The notes beneath the pieces are model-generated. The model was given only the letters and a program-made list of their open reading frames with translations. It did no database searches and was not told the origin of the DNA. This document shows, in pieces, positions 34,712-45,478 of a stretch of DNA of 64,000 bases. Every line of letters starts with the position of its first letter. Within the stretch, counting starts at the first letter, position 1. Origin of the DNA: Bedellia somnulentella (lineage: Eukaryota > Arthropoda > Insecta > Lepidoptera > Bedelliidae); NCBI GenBank assembly GCA_963576735.1, contig OY755175.1, positions 17,810,401 to 17,874,400 on the forward strand. The letters run 5' to 3'. The position numbers and the translations under genes were made by a program.

Positions 34712-34754
34712 CAGGAGTCTGAAGTCATATAAATAAAATACCATATAAGAGAAC

Positions 34755-34955
34755 AACGGTGAATGCTAGGAACGCAAGAGGGATTTGTCAGTAACCTGCA
34801 AAGTGGTGATTAACAGTCTCTGCCTACCCAAATTGGGAATATTGGGTTTGATTATACTGTGAACGAAGCTAGAGAGGTTTGACAGCGTCGTACAAAGTGG
34901 CGATCGATAGTCTCTACCCCAATGGGAACTAACAGCGTGAGTATATGTATGTAAG
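34755..34955 (+). pseudogene. Two tandem family D LINE 3' fragments
   Basis: 34755-34845 and 34858-34955 each contain a CAAAGTGG...GTCTCTGCC/TACCCC...GGGAA segment in plus orientation; only the second keeps the GCGTGAGTATATGTATG tail. Both are frameshifted. Confidence 0.7.
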
Positions 34956-35307
34956 TAAGTATTATCTCTCGGCCACAAAACATCAGCATAGGAACATGGA
35001 GTCAGACAAACATTATTTAAGATAAAGTATAAATAGTTGATTTGCTTGTTATCGTTGTAAAAATGTATTCGCTTCTGCGATTGTCTTACGATTTTATGTA
35101 TCTGACCTCAAGCATGATAACTTGTATCGGAGAAAGTAAACTGATAAATGGAGTGTAATTCCATCATGAATGTTACATACATATTTTTAGAAACATCACA
35201 AACAAGACTATAATGAAGGTTAGAGACACCTACACCTAGGACAAACGTATATTTTTGTTATATCAATAAATCTAGCCCCAAACTAAGTTAAACTTGTATT
35301 ATTGGAT

Positions 35308-35560
35308 ACATATACATACATACATATACTCACTGCTTTAAATCCCTAGAAGGGGTAGCCAGAGCTAAGAAATTGGAAATTCCTCAGCCACGTTTGGAAA
35401 TTTTAGTGGGGAAAAGATGGTAAAATAAAGGTTTTCGGTGATGGGTCTCCAACCACATCGCCCAAAAATCCCTTAAAAGCTCCAAATCCGTTAGTCGACT
35501 CTTACGTACACCCACCGGAAGAAATGGGGTAGTGTTATTCTATGCCGACACTACACAGCA
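35308..35560 (-). mobile_element. Family A element
   Basis: Full-length minus copy, tail at left and CACTACACAGCA at right. Confidence 0.85.
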
Positions 35561-35669
35561 AACTACTCCCAACTCAAATATATATTTTATAACAATATAT
35601 TTAATTATATAATACACATAAAAATAACATCCAAGACTACGAAACAATAACTTATACTCATCACATAAA

Positions 35670-35750
35670 TGTTGCTCTCAGCGGGTATCGAACCCGCAAC
35701 CTCCGGACCGATCTAGTCACCTATCCACTCGACCACGGACGTCGTCAAAA
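35670..35750 (-). repeat. tRNA-related SINE head (distinct family)
   Basis: Minus strand has TGGTCGAGTGGATAGG (A box) and GCGGGTTCGATACCCGC (B box with paired T arm), followed by TGAGAGCAACATTT. The acceptor stem does not close, so it is not a tRNA gene. Confidence 0.55.
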
Positions 35751-35775
35751 ATATACTATGACTCCGATTTTTGTT

Positions 35776-35982
35776 TGCCGTGTAGAGTCCGTTTAGAATA
35801 GCACTACCCCATTTCTTCCGGTGGCTGTACGTAAGAGGCGACTAACGGTATGGGGCTATTAAGGGATTTTTGGGCGATGCGGTTGGAGACCCATCACCAA
35901 CAACCTTTACTTTTACTATCTTTTCCCCACTCAAATTTCCAAAAGTGGCTGAGGAATTTCTAATTCTTTAGCTCTGGCTACA
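35776..35982 (+). mobile_element. Family A element, 3' end cut
   Basis: Plus copy from GCCGTGTAGAGTCCG to CTCTGGCTACA; the last ~35 bp and tail are missing. Confidence 0.8.
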
Positions 35983-36157
35983 TTTTTGTATGTCATCCAT
36001 GTTATGACAAATTCAAATCAAAGTTACAATAAAAATTACGTTACAGAAAAGCAAGAATATATGAAACTAATTGTCATAGTTTTGTCCATGAAACAAGGAA
36101 CTGTTTAACTTTCAATCCTTCTTAGATTAAAATAAACATAAAAAAATATTTAGAGTA

Positions 36158-36399
36158 TACATACATACATATACTCACGGCTATAAATCCCTAGAAGGGG
36201 TAGCCAGAGCTAAGGAATTAAAAATTCCTCAGCCACTTTTGGAAGTTGCGTGGGGAAAAGATGGTAAATGTTGTTGGTGATGTGTCTCCAACCGCATCGC
36301 CCAAAAATCCCTTAAAAAGACCCAATACCGTTAGTCGCCTCCTACGTACACCCGTCGGAAGAAATAGGGTAGTGCTAGTCTAAGCCGACACTACACAGC
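36158..36399 (-). mobile_element. Family A element
   Basis: Full-length minus copy. AGAGTATAC occurs near both ends but with 4 extra bases at the right, so the duplication is not clean. Confidence 0.85.
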
Positions 36400-36994
36400 G
36401 TACAGAGTATACACTAGTTCTGAATTGTAATCATCAACTTTTTTAATGATATAGCTGACAAGAAAACAAAATGTCAGTGTTGTGATAAATGTTTCGAGTC
36501 GTTTCTCAGACAATTAATCGCTTATCTAGTTGTTGTCGCGTTACGGAGAATCAAACACATTGCAGCTGATAATAGGTAGACGAACTACAATATTGACACC
36601 GCTCACTTTTCTTAATCAATCTCACGACCCTATTTGGTGTCGGCTCAAATAACTTGAATCTTACATACAAACATACATACATATACTCACCTTGCCACAT
36701 TCAAATTACCTACCACATTGTTTAGAAAAATATATATCTTGAAAAATAAACTTATAAATAAAGGACAAATAACATTCATGAACAAAAACATTCTAAAAAT
36801 AAACTTGTTAATTTTTGTTTTAATGTAATGGTATTTTCTCGAGTTATATGAGGACAAACTAAACGTTGTACCTACTTAAATCTTCTTATGAGCTAATCTC
36901 GTGAGAAACTCATGTACATAAGTAACTACTGGAATCTTACAGTTTTTATACATAAACTTTTGTTACAGTTACAGCTTTTACTTTACAATATGAG

Positions 36995-37348
36995 TACAAT
37001 AGAATAACCAGCGGGAATCGAACCCACGACCTTCGAGTATTCGCCCCCATCGATCTGCCAATTGAACTATAGTGTTAAGTGGCTACTAGTGCGAAATTCT
37101 TCTTTTTTTTTACACTTTTTAAGTAGTGTCAGTGTTCCCTACCTCGGATTTTTTCACAAATTCGGAAGCCCACTTGTCTACCTTTATAGATAGAATGCAT
37201 ATATTGAGAACGTCTAACTATCACATAATTATAATGTTTTGTTCATGAAAACCTCATGTGGGTTCAATTCCCGCTAGTGTCGAAATTTTCCTTTCCTTTA
37301 TTTTATTAGTATGAGGTTTTCATGAACAAAACCTTCTTATTATGTGCA
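36995..37348 (-). mobile_element. Family C, old long copy, rearranged
   Basis: Contains a degenerate antisense tRNA-like unit (about 37011-37080), the body, the central segment also seen at 25706-25785, then GTTCATGAAAACCTCATGTG, a second tRNA-3'-like scrap (TTCAATTCCCGCTAGTGTCG) and another copy of the end in the opposite orientation (ATGAGGTTTTCATGAAC). A shorter relic lies at 36746-36796. Confidence 0.65.
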
Positions 37349-37662
37349 TATGGAATTTTTGTAAAACAAGTGTAATATACAACTTGTACTTCAATTAATC
37401 CCTTTTATTAAGGAGTATGAAACTCAATTTGTGTACCTTTTTATCAATAAAGTTATTATTTATTTATTTATTACTTCGGATTTGTGCAGTGTGAGAGTTA
37501 TTTATATAGTACCATTATTATACAACGAGCTTCATAATTTCTAATTCCTTAACCTAATTTGGAAATTTGGTCGCTTGGTGGATTGTTAAGGATTGGAGAT
37601 TGGTATCCAGCAACATCGCTCTACGCGGACAATCTATTAAACCACAATTTTTGTTAATACGA

Positions 37663-37735
37663 TTACCCCCGGCGTTAATTCCCATTGGGCTAGGCAGAGG
37701 CTTCCGCTCACAATTTTGCACGATTTGGGCAAACC
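37663..37735 (-). pseudogene. Family D LINE 3' relic
   Basis: GGCGTTAATTCCCATTGGGC and adjoining bases match the family D end; strongly diverged. Confidence 0.55.
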
Positions 37736-38102
37736 ATTAAATTCATAAATCTTGACGGGTTTTTAAGAAGACTCTCTTTTTGATGTAAATAATTCGTGTG
37801 ATCGTCTTCTACTAGTAAACCACTACAACCATAATATATGTTTGTAAAAATATTACAGTTATAATAAATTACTTACATATTTGTAACCAACTCCTAAAAG
37901 AAATATAAATAAGTACATAAAGTAGTTTTTATTTTGGGGATTTGAATATTAGTAAGCAAAACTCTGACATGACAAAAATTACATGCAAAGTTGTGTGAGG
38001 TTGTTGTTGTGGTTATATCTTTTATATAGAAGGTAAGATCTAAACCAAAACTTATCCGAAATAAATCTAAAGTACAAAATAAAATAATAATAATATACCC
38101 AT

Positions 38103-38172
38103 CAAAAGTGGCGACCGATAGTCTCTGCCTACCTCAATGGGAAATAATGGCGTGAGGTTATGTATGTATGTA
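38103..38172 (+). pseudogene. Family D LINE 3' fragment
   Basis: AAAGTGGCGACCGATAGTCT to the GGCGTGAGG end and TATGTATG tail; a degenerate family A piece follows in minus orientation (about 38205-38297). Confidence 0.7.
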
Positions 38173-38299
38173 AAAAAGATTTTTCCAAACTTCATTTCAG
38201 CATGCCCTTACATATGTAAGCTCAAGGCTAATAGAGGGGTATCCCAAAAATAGGTAGTCAGAGATTCGGAGTTAAAATTTCTTCAGCCAATTTCGTTTA

Positions 38300-39450
38300 T
38301 AGTTAGGACCATATTGTGATTATATTAATTAATGTTAGTTTGTTTCAATAAACTTATAAGTTTTTTTAAGAAGAAAATCTTTCTCATCTAGACTTTTGTC
38401 ATAAGTACTATCTTTTTGTTGCAGTTATAAAATAACCGATTAAGCAGAGGGTTGTATCGATTGAATAAATATGCGGTTCTTTGAAATATAAAAAACTTCC
38501 ATTCTTATACTGTCAAATAATTTAGTTTTTCTCTCTAAACACTGTTTTTTTTACACCAAAGACTTATTTAATTATCAAAGAGTTATTAATTTATAAAATA
38601 ATTAGTCATACTCATACCTCAAAAGAATGAAATAATAACAAGTGACGCAACCAGTTTACAACTATTTTAAACAACATGGTTCCATTTCACCTTGCATCGA
38701 AGTCTTCATTTTACTTCAATTAACATTTGTTTGTTTAATATGTCATAATAAGTATTTGACAATGTTTTTTACATTGTTTAAAATAGTCGTCGCAATTGAA
38801 GTGTTATTATTATTATTTAGTTACAAATTGTAATAACAAACAAAATAGTATTTACTCGTGCGATTGTCAATTATTTTGTGAGGGTTATGCTGTTTATTGA
38901 TTTGATGTGTTTGACATGAATATTATATATAATATCTTTTTCAACAAATATGGGACCGCCTTCACAGTATCCAGAATTTTCATACAAAATTCATTAAACA
39001 AAATGTCGTCTAGGTATCCATTATGTAACTTTTGAAAAAAATAAACCATGCTACCAGACAATAGTTTTTTTATGATTACCATTTGCATTAAAAGTATAAC
39101 AGAGTTTTTGCTACGCCTATTTATTACATAGCAATAGATTAAAACAATGAAATAATGTTTAGTAAAAGAGAATATGCAATATTGTTGCCACATTTGCGCA
39201 GAAAATAATCCATATAATGCTGCAACCTTTAATTTAATCTTTTTTAAATAACCCTTCTACGAAGTACAAAAGGGAGATTTAGAGATCTCTTATTGTTTGT
39301 GTGATAAGTTACAAAGTCAAGTTCCTTAAATTCCAAACAAAAAAAAACAACAACAACTTTTATCTACTCAGCCGTATACAAAATCCAAAGTAAAAATTTC
39401 AACAAATAGTTGTTTTACTTTAACGCAACTTTTAAAACTATTTCCACAAT
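38300..39450. other. AT-rich putative intron sequence
   Basis: No repeat family seen. A minus-strand ORF of 99 codons (38894-39193) is AT-driven and matches nothing I know. Confidence 0.4.
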
Positions 39451-39460
39451 GTCAACTTAC

Positions 39461-39500
39461 GTTTTAAGGGTTTCGGGTTGCTCTGCTTCCGACGCGACAT
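39461..39500 (-). CDS. First coding exon of a FOG/u-shaped-type zinc-finger gene
   Basis: The minus-strand ATG at 39500 opens MSRRKQSNPKPLK plus one base of the next codon, then a donor (C|GTAAGT) at 39460. Read-through hits a stop eight codons after the donor, so the exon ends here in phase 1. The N-terminal MSRRKQ motif is the NuRD (RBBP4/7)-binding peptide of FOG, SALL and BCL11 zinc-finger repressors; MSRRKQSNP followed by K-R matches vertebrate FOG1 best, so the insect orthologue would be u-shaped, a GATA cofactor in the nucleus. Later exons, including all zinc fingers, would lie leftward on the minus strand; none was found in the window, so the first intron would exceed 39 kb. SALL or BCL11 relatives remain possible. 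The short length is the main reason for doubt. Confidence 0.7.
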
Positions 39501-39720
39501 TTCCTACCAATCGCCACCAACAACCAACATCACTTTAACACCACCACTTAAAACTTTTCAAATAAAATCCTCGTGCGTCCGTTCGTCTGCGGCGCGACAC
39601 ACGTGCGAGCGCCTCGACAGCTGAGCGCAGACTGAATGCTGAGCAAGAGGCGGTTCTCATCATGGGACCGCCCTCTAAAACAGCCTCCTTCGTAGCACCT
39701 TCGTAGAACGTTGTAGACGA
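39501..39720 (-). promoter_or_regulatory. CpG-rich 5' leader and candidate promoter
   Basis: GC- and CpG-rich compared with its surroundings and free of repeats. An arthropod-type initiator TCAGT lies at 39631-39635 on the minus strand (CATTCAGTCTGCG), giving a leader of about 130 nt if used. No TATA box is obvious. The exact start site is inference. Confidence 0.5.
39504..39530 (-). other. Upstream ORF of 8 codons in the leader
   Basis: ATG at 39530 reads MLVVGGDW and stops with TAG at 39504, three bases before the main ATG. Such placement usually reduces translation of the main ORF or makes it depend on reinitiation. Confidence 0.5.
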
Positions 39721-39841
39721 CTACGAATGCAATTGTCAAGCTATAAGAAATGCAGCCAATACATTTTGTATTATACTCGTAAATATGTAATTCCTAGGTT
39801 AACATCAAATAAATGGTGTGTACAGTAGTTTCGACCACGAC

Positions 39842-40110
39842 TCTACCTTCACTGTTTAGTACCTATGCATTACTGAAAATTCTGCCTGAATTATGGTCGG
39901 GGGGTAAAATACCGCCTATCATCCAGACAAACGTGAGTTCAAATCCCGGGTCGGGACAATGTCACGTGATATTAAGATGTGCGTGTGGGGATAGACGTTT
40001 GAGTAGTCTTTGGACCTAGTTTTCACTTTAGCCTTATCTATTTTACAATTGGGAATACACGCTCGTAATAATTATAATTCTTAACCATATCGGACACCGC
40101 TATCGAACGA
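39842..40110 (+). repeat. tRNA-headed SINE, first of a direct pair
   Basis: Shares with 40225-40490 the CTACCTTCACTGTTTAG start, a tRNA-like head (GGGTAAAATACCGCCTATCA, GAGTTCAAATCCCGGGTC) and the TACAATTGGGAATACACGCTC segment. Starts about 110 bp upstream of the FOG-like leader. Confidence 0.6.
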
Positions 40111-40132
40111 AGAAATATCAACTATAACAAAA

Positions 40133-40224
40133 ACCTTCCAAATGTGGCTGAGGAGTTTCAAGCTCCGAAGCTCTGGCTACCCCTTTTTGGGATTTGTAGC
40201 CGTGATTTTATGTATGTATGTATG
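40133..40224 (+). mobile_element. Family A subfamily b, 5'-truncated
   Basis: AACCTTCCAAATGTGGCTG to GTAGCCGTGATTTTATG and a TATG tail; sits between the two SINE copies. Confidence 0.75.
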
Positions 40225-40490
40225 TCTACCTTCACTGTTTAGCACCTAGATACATTGGGATAGTAGTTTTTTGACAACTGCGATAGTTCAGTGAGTAGAA
40301 CACCACCTATCACGCAGACAGGCTTCGGTTCTAATCCAAAGTTCACATACGGCGTCAACGTTTGAGTACTTTTTACATCTAATTTTATTTTAAACTTATC
40401 TGTTTTACAATTGGGAATACACGCTCTTAAATTATCATTTTTAACCGTATCGAACAACGCGATCCATCGAACGAAGAAACATTAAATATT
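40225..40490 (+). repeat. tRNA-headed SINE, second of a direct pair
   Basis: A-box-like GCGATAGTTCAGTGAGTAGA and B-box-like CGGTTCTAATCC, then the shared body. Divergence from the first copy is clearly higher than between the 5.4-kb duplicates. Confidence 0.6.
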
Positions 40491-40662
40491 CCAAATACTA
40501 GGATTATATTATAGCATTTGGTTTCGTTTACACGCATTTAAAGAATGACCTGCAAAGACCTTTCTTTTCATATCAAACTAGTGACTATTATTCCCACTTA
40601 CTATTTGGTGTTAGATCCTATAATTTATTCCCATTTTGTTATGTTTCATAACATCCATTACT

Positions 40663-40909
40663 ATACATACATACATGTACTCACGGTATATTTCCCTAGA
40701 AGGGGTAACCAGAGCTAGGGAATAAAAAATTCCTCAGCCACTTTTGGAAGTTGCGTGGGGAAAAGATGGTGTAAAGGTTGTTGGTGATAGGTTTCCAACC
40801 GCATCGCCCAAAAAAAAACCCTTAAAAGCCCCAATACCGTTAGTCGCCTCTTACGTACACCCACCGGAAGAAATGGGGTATTGCTATTCTAAGCCGGCAC
40901 TACACAGCC
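40663..40909 (-). mobile_element. Family A element
   Basis: Full-length minus copy close to consensus, ends CACTACACAGCC. Confidence 0.85.
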
Positions 40910-40922
40910 ATATAACATATAT

Positions 40923-41147
40923 TCTAAAGACATATGTGTGGTTAATTAATCATGGCTAAGTTGTACTTATACACGTGACATTTGTTGTAATCGTACCAAA
41001 CGGCGATAAGCCTGCCCCCTATCACGTGAGTACACTGTCGAAGCAAAACGTGGGTACTCTGAACACCAGGTGACGATGTCACGAAATGTTCAGAAGTATT
41101 AGTAACTCTGCCAACCCCTTCGGCGATATACAGCGTGAACGTTTGAG
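40923..41147 (+). mobile_element. Family B SINE, lacking tRNA head
   Basis: CTAAAGACATATGTGTGGTT to GCGTGAACGTTTGAG, with a deletion that removes the GAGGGAAAAC segment. Confidence 0.8.
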
Positions 41148-41515
41148 TTTAAGTTTTGTGATTATATTTACGTTGTATTCAGGAAAGGTGATTTGAAACG
41201 CTTAGAATTTTTCATAATAATCTAACGATATATAAATGGTCACAATGCTACGAATCTTATCAAATGCATATGATTAAAGCGATAAAATATCGAGTATTTC
41301 GATGAGGCTTATTATTAAGTATTATATAGTCTATTACATAACTACTATTACGTAAGGAGTTTGTTGTTGCTTTTTCTCTTTACAAACACAATGTATAGTT
41401 CAGAATGTATGATAAAATGAAGTTATGACTCTATAGGTATCCATAACTACATTTTGATAAAAAAAACTTTAGAGTTTTTGCTTTCCTTTTAACATACTTA
41501 GATAAATAAATTTTT

Positions 41516-41705
41516 CAGAACTACAAATTATTCAGTCACTTTTATACAGCTCCAGAACTACAAATTATTCAGTCACTTTTAGAAGTTGACTGGGAAAAAG
41601 ATTATAAAAAAAATGGTTAGTTCAATAAACCAATCGCTTAATAATCTCTTGAAAAGCCCCAACACCCTAAATCTTGGTGTTAGTGCTATTCTAAGACGTC
41701 ACTAC
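41516..41705 (-). mobile_element. Old family A copy with internal tandem duplication
   Basis: GAACTACAAATTATTCAGTC occurs twice, 35 bp apart, then the diverged body and CTATTCTAAGACGTCACTAC. Confidence 0.6.
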
Positions 41706-41989
41706 AGTTAAACTTTCAACTCAAATTATCTCAGCAGCTTTTTAGAGGCTGTGTGCAAAGACCTCTTCATTTTGATGACCAAACCCCTCTACATTACGAT
41801 TTTCGTCCAAAAAAATACGCATTTTGCTGCCCCGTAGTAAATACTTTGTTCTCAATGTTTGTTTGTCACGAAGAACTTCAATAAAAAGTCCGTCTTCTTT
41901 GATAAAACGAGACAAGGTCCTACGGAAGATTTTAACTTCTTTAGATGATTGAACACCATTTTTCTGATCTGATGTCTTGAAAACTGAAG

Positions 41990-42127
41990 GAGGCCTAGCA
42001 CGGGCGCTATTTTATCATCACAATATCGGTTAGAATGAGATGAAAGTATACGATACTAAGTAAGTGCGTGAGATGGCTGTTTTATACCACGTGATATCTA
42101 GGTAAGAGGTCGCTCGTACTAGCTTTG
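41990..42127. mobile_element. MITE family F, older copy
   Basis: Diverged relative of 42131-42270 in the same orientation, with worn terminal repeats (CCTAGCACGGGCG and CGCTCGTACTAG). The two copies abut. Confidence 0.75.
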
Positions 42128-42130
42128 CTG

Positions 42131-42270
42131 TATAGCAAGCACGAGCGCTATTTTATCGACACGATAACGGTTAGAATGAGATGGCTGTATACGATACTAA
42201 GTAAGTGCGTAAGAGATGACTGCTTTATCCCACGCGATAACTAGTTTAAACACGGCTCGTGCTTGCCCTT
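42131..42270. mobile_element. MITE family F, copy 3
   Basis: 140 bp with a perfect right terminal repeat and a left one changed at its tip as in 569-708. CTG on both sides (42128-42130 and 42271-42273). Confidence 0.82.
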
Positions 42271-42361
42271 CTGGTGTCCCTTTAATATTATCATTAGACG
42301 ATAACTAATTTCAAACCAGATATTGGATTGAATCAGGCGTTACTTTGCGGAAATCCATAGC

Positions 42362-42428
42362 AATACTAATATTAATAAGTTTCTTCGCTTAATTCCGCTA
42401 AATAATATTACTTATTAATATTAGTATT
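42362..42428. repeat. Perfect 19-bp inverted repeat, 29-nt loop
   Basis: Arms 42362-42380 and 42410-42428. TAATTTCAAACCA occurs both at about 42308-42320 and 42427-42439, so the hairpin lies within a 120-bp direct-repeat bracket. Confidence 0.85.
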
Positions 42429-42447
42429 AATTTCAAACCATACAAAC

Positions 42448-42523
42448 ATTACATACACACAGATACTTATGCCATTAGATTTCATCGGGGTAGGTACATA
42501 CAGACTATCGGTCGTCACCTTGT
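42448..42523 (-). pseudogene. Family D LINE 3' relic
   Basis: Worn tail and ATGCCATTAGATTTCATCGG end with the adjoining GACTATCGGTCGTCACC. Confidence 0.55.
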
Positions 42524-42602
42524 AACACTCATTTACTTCTATTTTTTTATGGAAACTATTTTTATAAAAACTCATATTTGTTCTTTAACTTTTAAATTAA
42601 TA

Positions 42603-42775
42603 CATATACATATATACATATACTCACGCCATTAATTCCCATTGGGGTAGGCAGAGAATATCGATCGCCACTTCGTACGATCCTGACAAACCTCTCTAGC
42701 TTCGTTTACATCTCAATCTTTTCATACATGCTCTTTTGTTCTTCATACTTCGGACGCCAGCCTTTTTTAAATTAA
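42603..42775 (-). pseudogene. Family D LINE 3' fragment
   Basis: TACATATACTCACGCCATTA start through the reverse complement of the C-terminal codons to CGGACGCCAGCCTTTTT. Confidence 0.75.
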
Positions 42776-42825
42776 CTTAGTCATAATTTCTCACTCGATG
42801 ACAATTGTTGTTTGAATGTTTTGAC

Positions 42826-42890
42826 ATGAAAACCTCATGTGGGGATTATTACTAATAAATAAAAGATAAATAAGGGAAAGATAAAAAAAC
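42826..42890 (-). mobile_element. Family C fragment
   Basis: GACATGAAAACCTCATGTGG end and the AATAAATAAAAGATAAATAA arm; the rest is absent. Confidence 0.6.
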
Positions 42891-42979
42891 GAAATTTACA
42901 AAATGACCATTAATGAAGAGTGGTGTGAAGTCCATCGATGAAAATAATAATCGCTGCAATATATTGAGCTATATACGAG

Positions 42980-43460
42980 TTAGGTTTTTTGATGCTCCTG
43001 TGGGAACCCTTGCGAATTCCTCATTTTACAGGATTCGTCATAGTATCATTTAGATTCTACATTTACATGTTTTTATTCGTTAGCAATTTATATGTAGACG
43101 TAAAAAAACAGTTTAGACGATAAAACAAATAGTACATCATCCCTCGGGAATTCCTCATTTTCGGGGATTCATTATCGTATCATTTAGCATCTAAATTTAC
43201 ATGTTTATATTAGTTTGCAATATATTACTTTGTTTTAAACGACACAAAGCGCCATCTTCAATCCATCCAGCAAGCAAACAATATTTTTGGTTTCCCTCGA
43301 GAACATCATAATGTTCGGGATAAAAAGTACCTTATTACTTAATCAAGGCTTTTAATTATACGTCTGCCAAATTTCAAAGCATTCGGTTTAGTAGATACGG
43401 CGTGAAAGTGGCACAAACAAACAAACAAAGTCACTTTCCGATTTATAATATTAGTATGAA
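42980..43460 (-). mobile_element. Helitron-like fragment with internal direct repeat
   Basis: A ~77-bp segment with GAATTCCTCATTTT and TAGTATCATTTAG/CGTATCATTTAGC occurs twice (43013-43092, 43148-43213). The right part (TTTCACGCCGTATC on the minus strand, then TTTATAATATTAGTATGA on the plus strand) resembles Helitron 5' regions. Ends not exact. Confidence 0.4.
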
Positions 43461-44050
43461 TGAATATATCAGGGACTTAAATTTTCAGATCAGATCAAAC
43501 CTCTAGCGTCAAAATGGAAGGTCTCTTATAAACTCTTACCCCCTAGGTTAAGGGGTTGGGAAATAAAATTAAATACATTTTTTTTGGTATTAGTAATTGA
43601 TTGTTTAGCTAGGACATTCAGTAATAGTTTTGATGATAATAGTGAGTCAGTGACGTAATCAGAATTTTTCAGATATTAATATAAAGTATATGAGTTATGC
43701 AATTAAAACTTTTCATGTTTAAAAAAACCGCTACTGACGACGAATCCCGAAAGATTTTTCAATTTCACATAATCCAAACGGAATCAAGTCATGAGGATTC
43801 AGAAAACAACGAAGCGCTCCCAGAAAAGGTAGGCTCGGCTCATCTTGGTGTGTGCACTACCGTACACACAGACACATTACAGTTATAAAATTAAAGTTAT
43901 CTGAACTTTATATACAGGAACATTCTCCACTTTTACGCGATCAAGTGATACTTGCATCATCGGGTAGATAGTTGCAAGGGATGATAAATATTGCATGTGA
44001 ACCTTTAGAAAGAAAGAGAATGAGAGTAAATGTATGATGAGAATGAGAGT
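43461..44050. other. No firm gene; one weak exon-like ORF
   Basis: A plus-strand ATG ORF (43697-43888, 63 codons) has a balanced composition and an internal AAAAG|GTAGGC that could be a donor at about 43829, but no other gene part is visible. Confidence 0.2.
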
Positions 44051-44298
44051 AATATACATACATAAACTCACGGCAATAAATCCCTAGAAGGGGTAGCCAG
44101 AGCTTCGGAATAAGGAATCCCTCAGCCATTTTTAGAAGTTGAATGGGGAAAAGATTGTAAAATAAAGGTTTCTCTGTGATGGGTCTCCAACCGCATCGAC
44201 CAACAATCAATTAAAAAGTTTCAATGTCATTAGTCTCCTCTTACGAACACCCACGGGAAGAAATAGGGTCGTAGTATTCTGAGCCGACGATACACAGT
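44051..44298 (-). mobile_element. Family A element
   Basis: Full-length minus copy, moderately diverged. Confidence 0.85.
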
Positions 44299-44440
44299 TA
44301 ATGTAAATGACCACTAAACCATGGTTTTGAGAGAAATTAAAATATAACAGAATGCGTGATTGAGATTTATTGAAAGAAAATGAAAATATAAATAGTAAAA
44401 GAAAAGTGTGGAAAAAATCGCAAGTAGAGTGATAACAATT

Positions 44441-44552
44441 GTCATACATACATACATATACTCCCGGCTGTAAATCCCTAGAAGGGGTAGCCAGAGGAAT
44501 CTAAGGAATTAGAAATTCCTCACCCACTTTTGGAAAGCTAAGTGGGGAAAAT
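44441..44552 (-). mobile_element. Family A, 5'-truncated
   Basis: Tail to CTAAGTGGGGAAAAT in minus orientation. A further 40-bp scrap of the same end lies at 44801-44841. Confidence 0.8.
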
Positions 44553-44943
44553 ATATAGACACACTACTATTCGCATTTGTACTTACTAAGATATTCTCAT
44601 TTTTGAACATAGAAACTTGGTACAAAATGGTTTGTTTCATGATTCTTATGAACAATAAGATAGGAAATTTATTGAATTCAACCCCTAAGAGGTTGATATA
44701 GCAAATAAAAGTTAATATAGAGATTTTTGACATTTTTGTATCTAGAAACATAAAAGTTGGTGCAATTAAATTTATTAAATTCATCTATCAATCATTCATG
44801 AGTATACACTTACGGCCATAAATCCTAGACAAGGGTAGCCATTACACTTTTTAAGCTCTCGCGGTTTGTAGACATTATATTAATAAATTCAAGACACAAT
44901 GAAATAGAGTAAATCGATATCATATCAAGTTACTTATATTTGT

Positions 44944-45197
44944 TTGCCGTGTAGTGTCGGCTTAGAATAACACTACCCCATTTCTACCCGTGGGTGATCG
45001 TAAGAGGCGACTAAGGGTATAGGGGCTTCTTAAGTGATTATTGGGCGATGTGGTTGGAGACCCGTCACCAAAATCTTTTCCTTATTATTACCACCTTTTC
45101 CCCAATGAACTTCCAAAAGTGGCTGAGGAATTTCTCATTCCAAAGCTCTGGCTACCCCGTTAAGGGATTTATAGCCGTGAGTATGTGTATGTATGTA
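44944..45197 (+). mobile_element. Family A element
   Basis: Full-length plus copy; its TATG tail is the site where the larger DNA element at 45201 begins. Confidence 0.85.
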
Positions 45198-45478
45198 TTA
45201 GGGTGGGTCAAAAAAATTTTTTTTCGAATTCTCGAATCTGCTAGCGGTAATTCGGTGCTAAGTAGGCTCTACCGTCTTTACCATAAGGGCACACGGGGCC
45301 AGTGCCCAGGGCCCCCCATCTGAGGGGGGCCCCGAACAACCAACAATTTCTGTCACACATTTATTTTCAAAACATTTTTGTCGGGCACATTACATTGTTT
45401 TCACAAATCAGTAATCGATGACGAATCGAGCGCCTATTCTTACTGTAAGCAGAAACATTTCTTAAACTTTTAGAAAAA

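Noticed and set aside
38894..39193. 99-codon minus-strand ORF near the FOG-like exon
   Set aside because: Composition is AT-driven, there is no family resemblance, and it lies just inside the putative intron. No splice acceptor in frame was convincing.
43697..43888. 63-codon ORF with an internal donor-like site
   Set aside because: Looks exon-like but stands alone; left as a weak note only.
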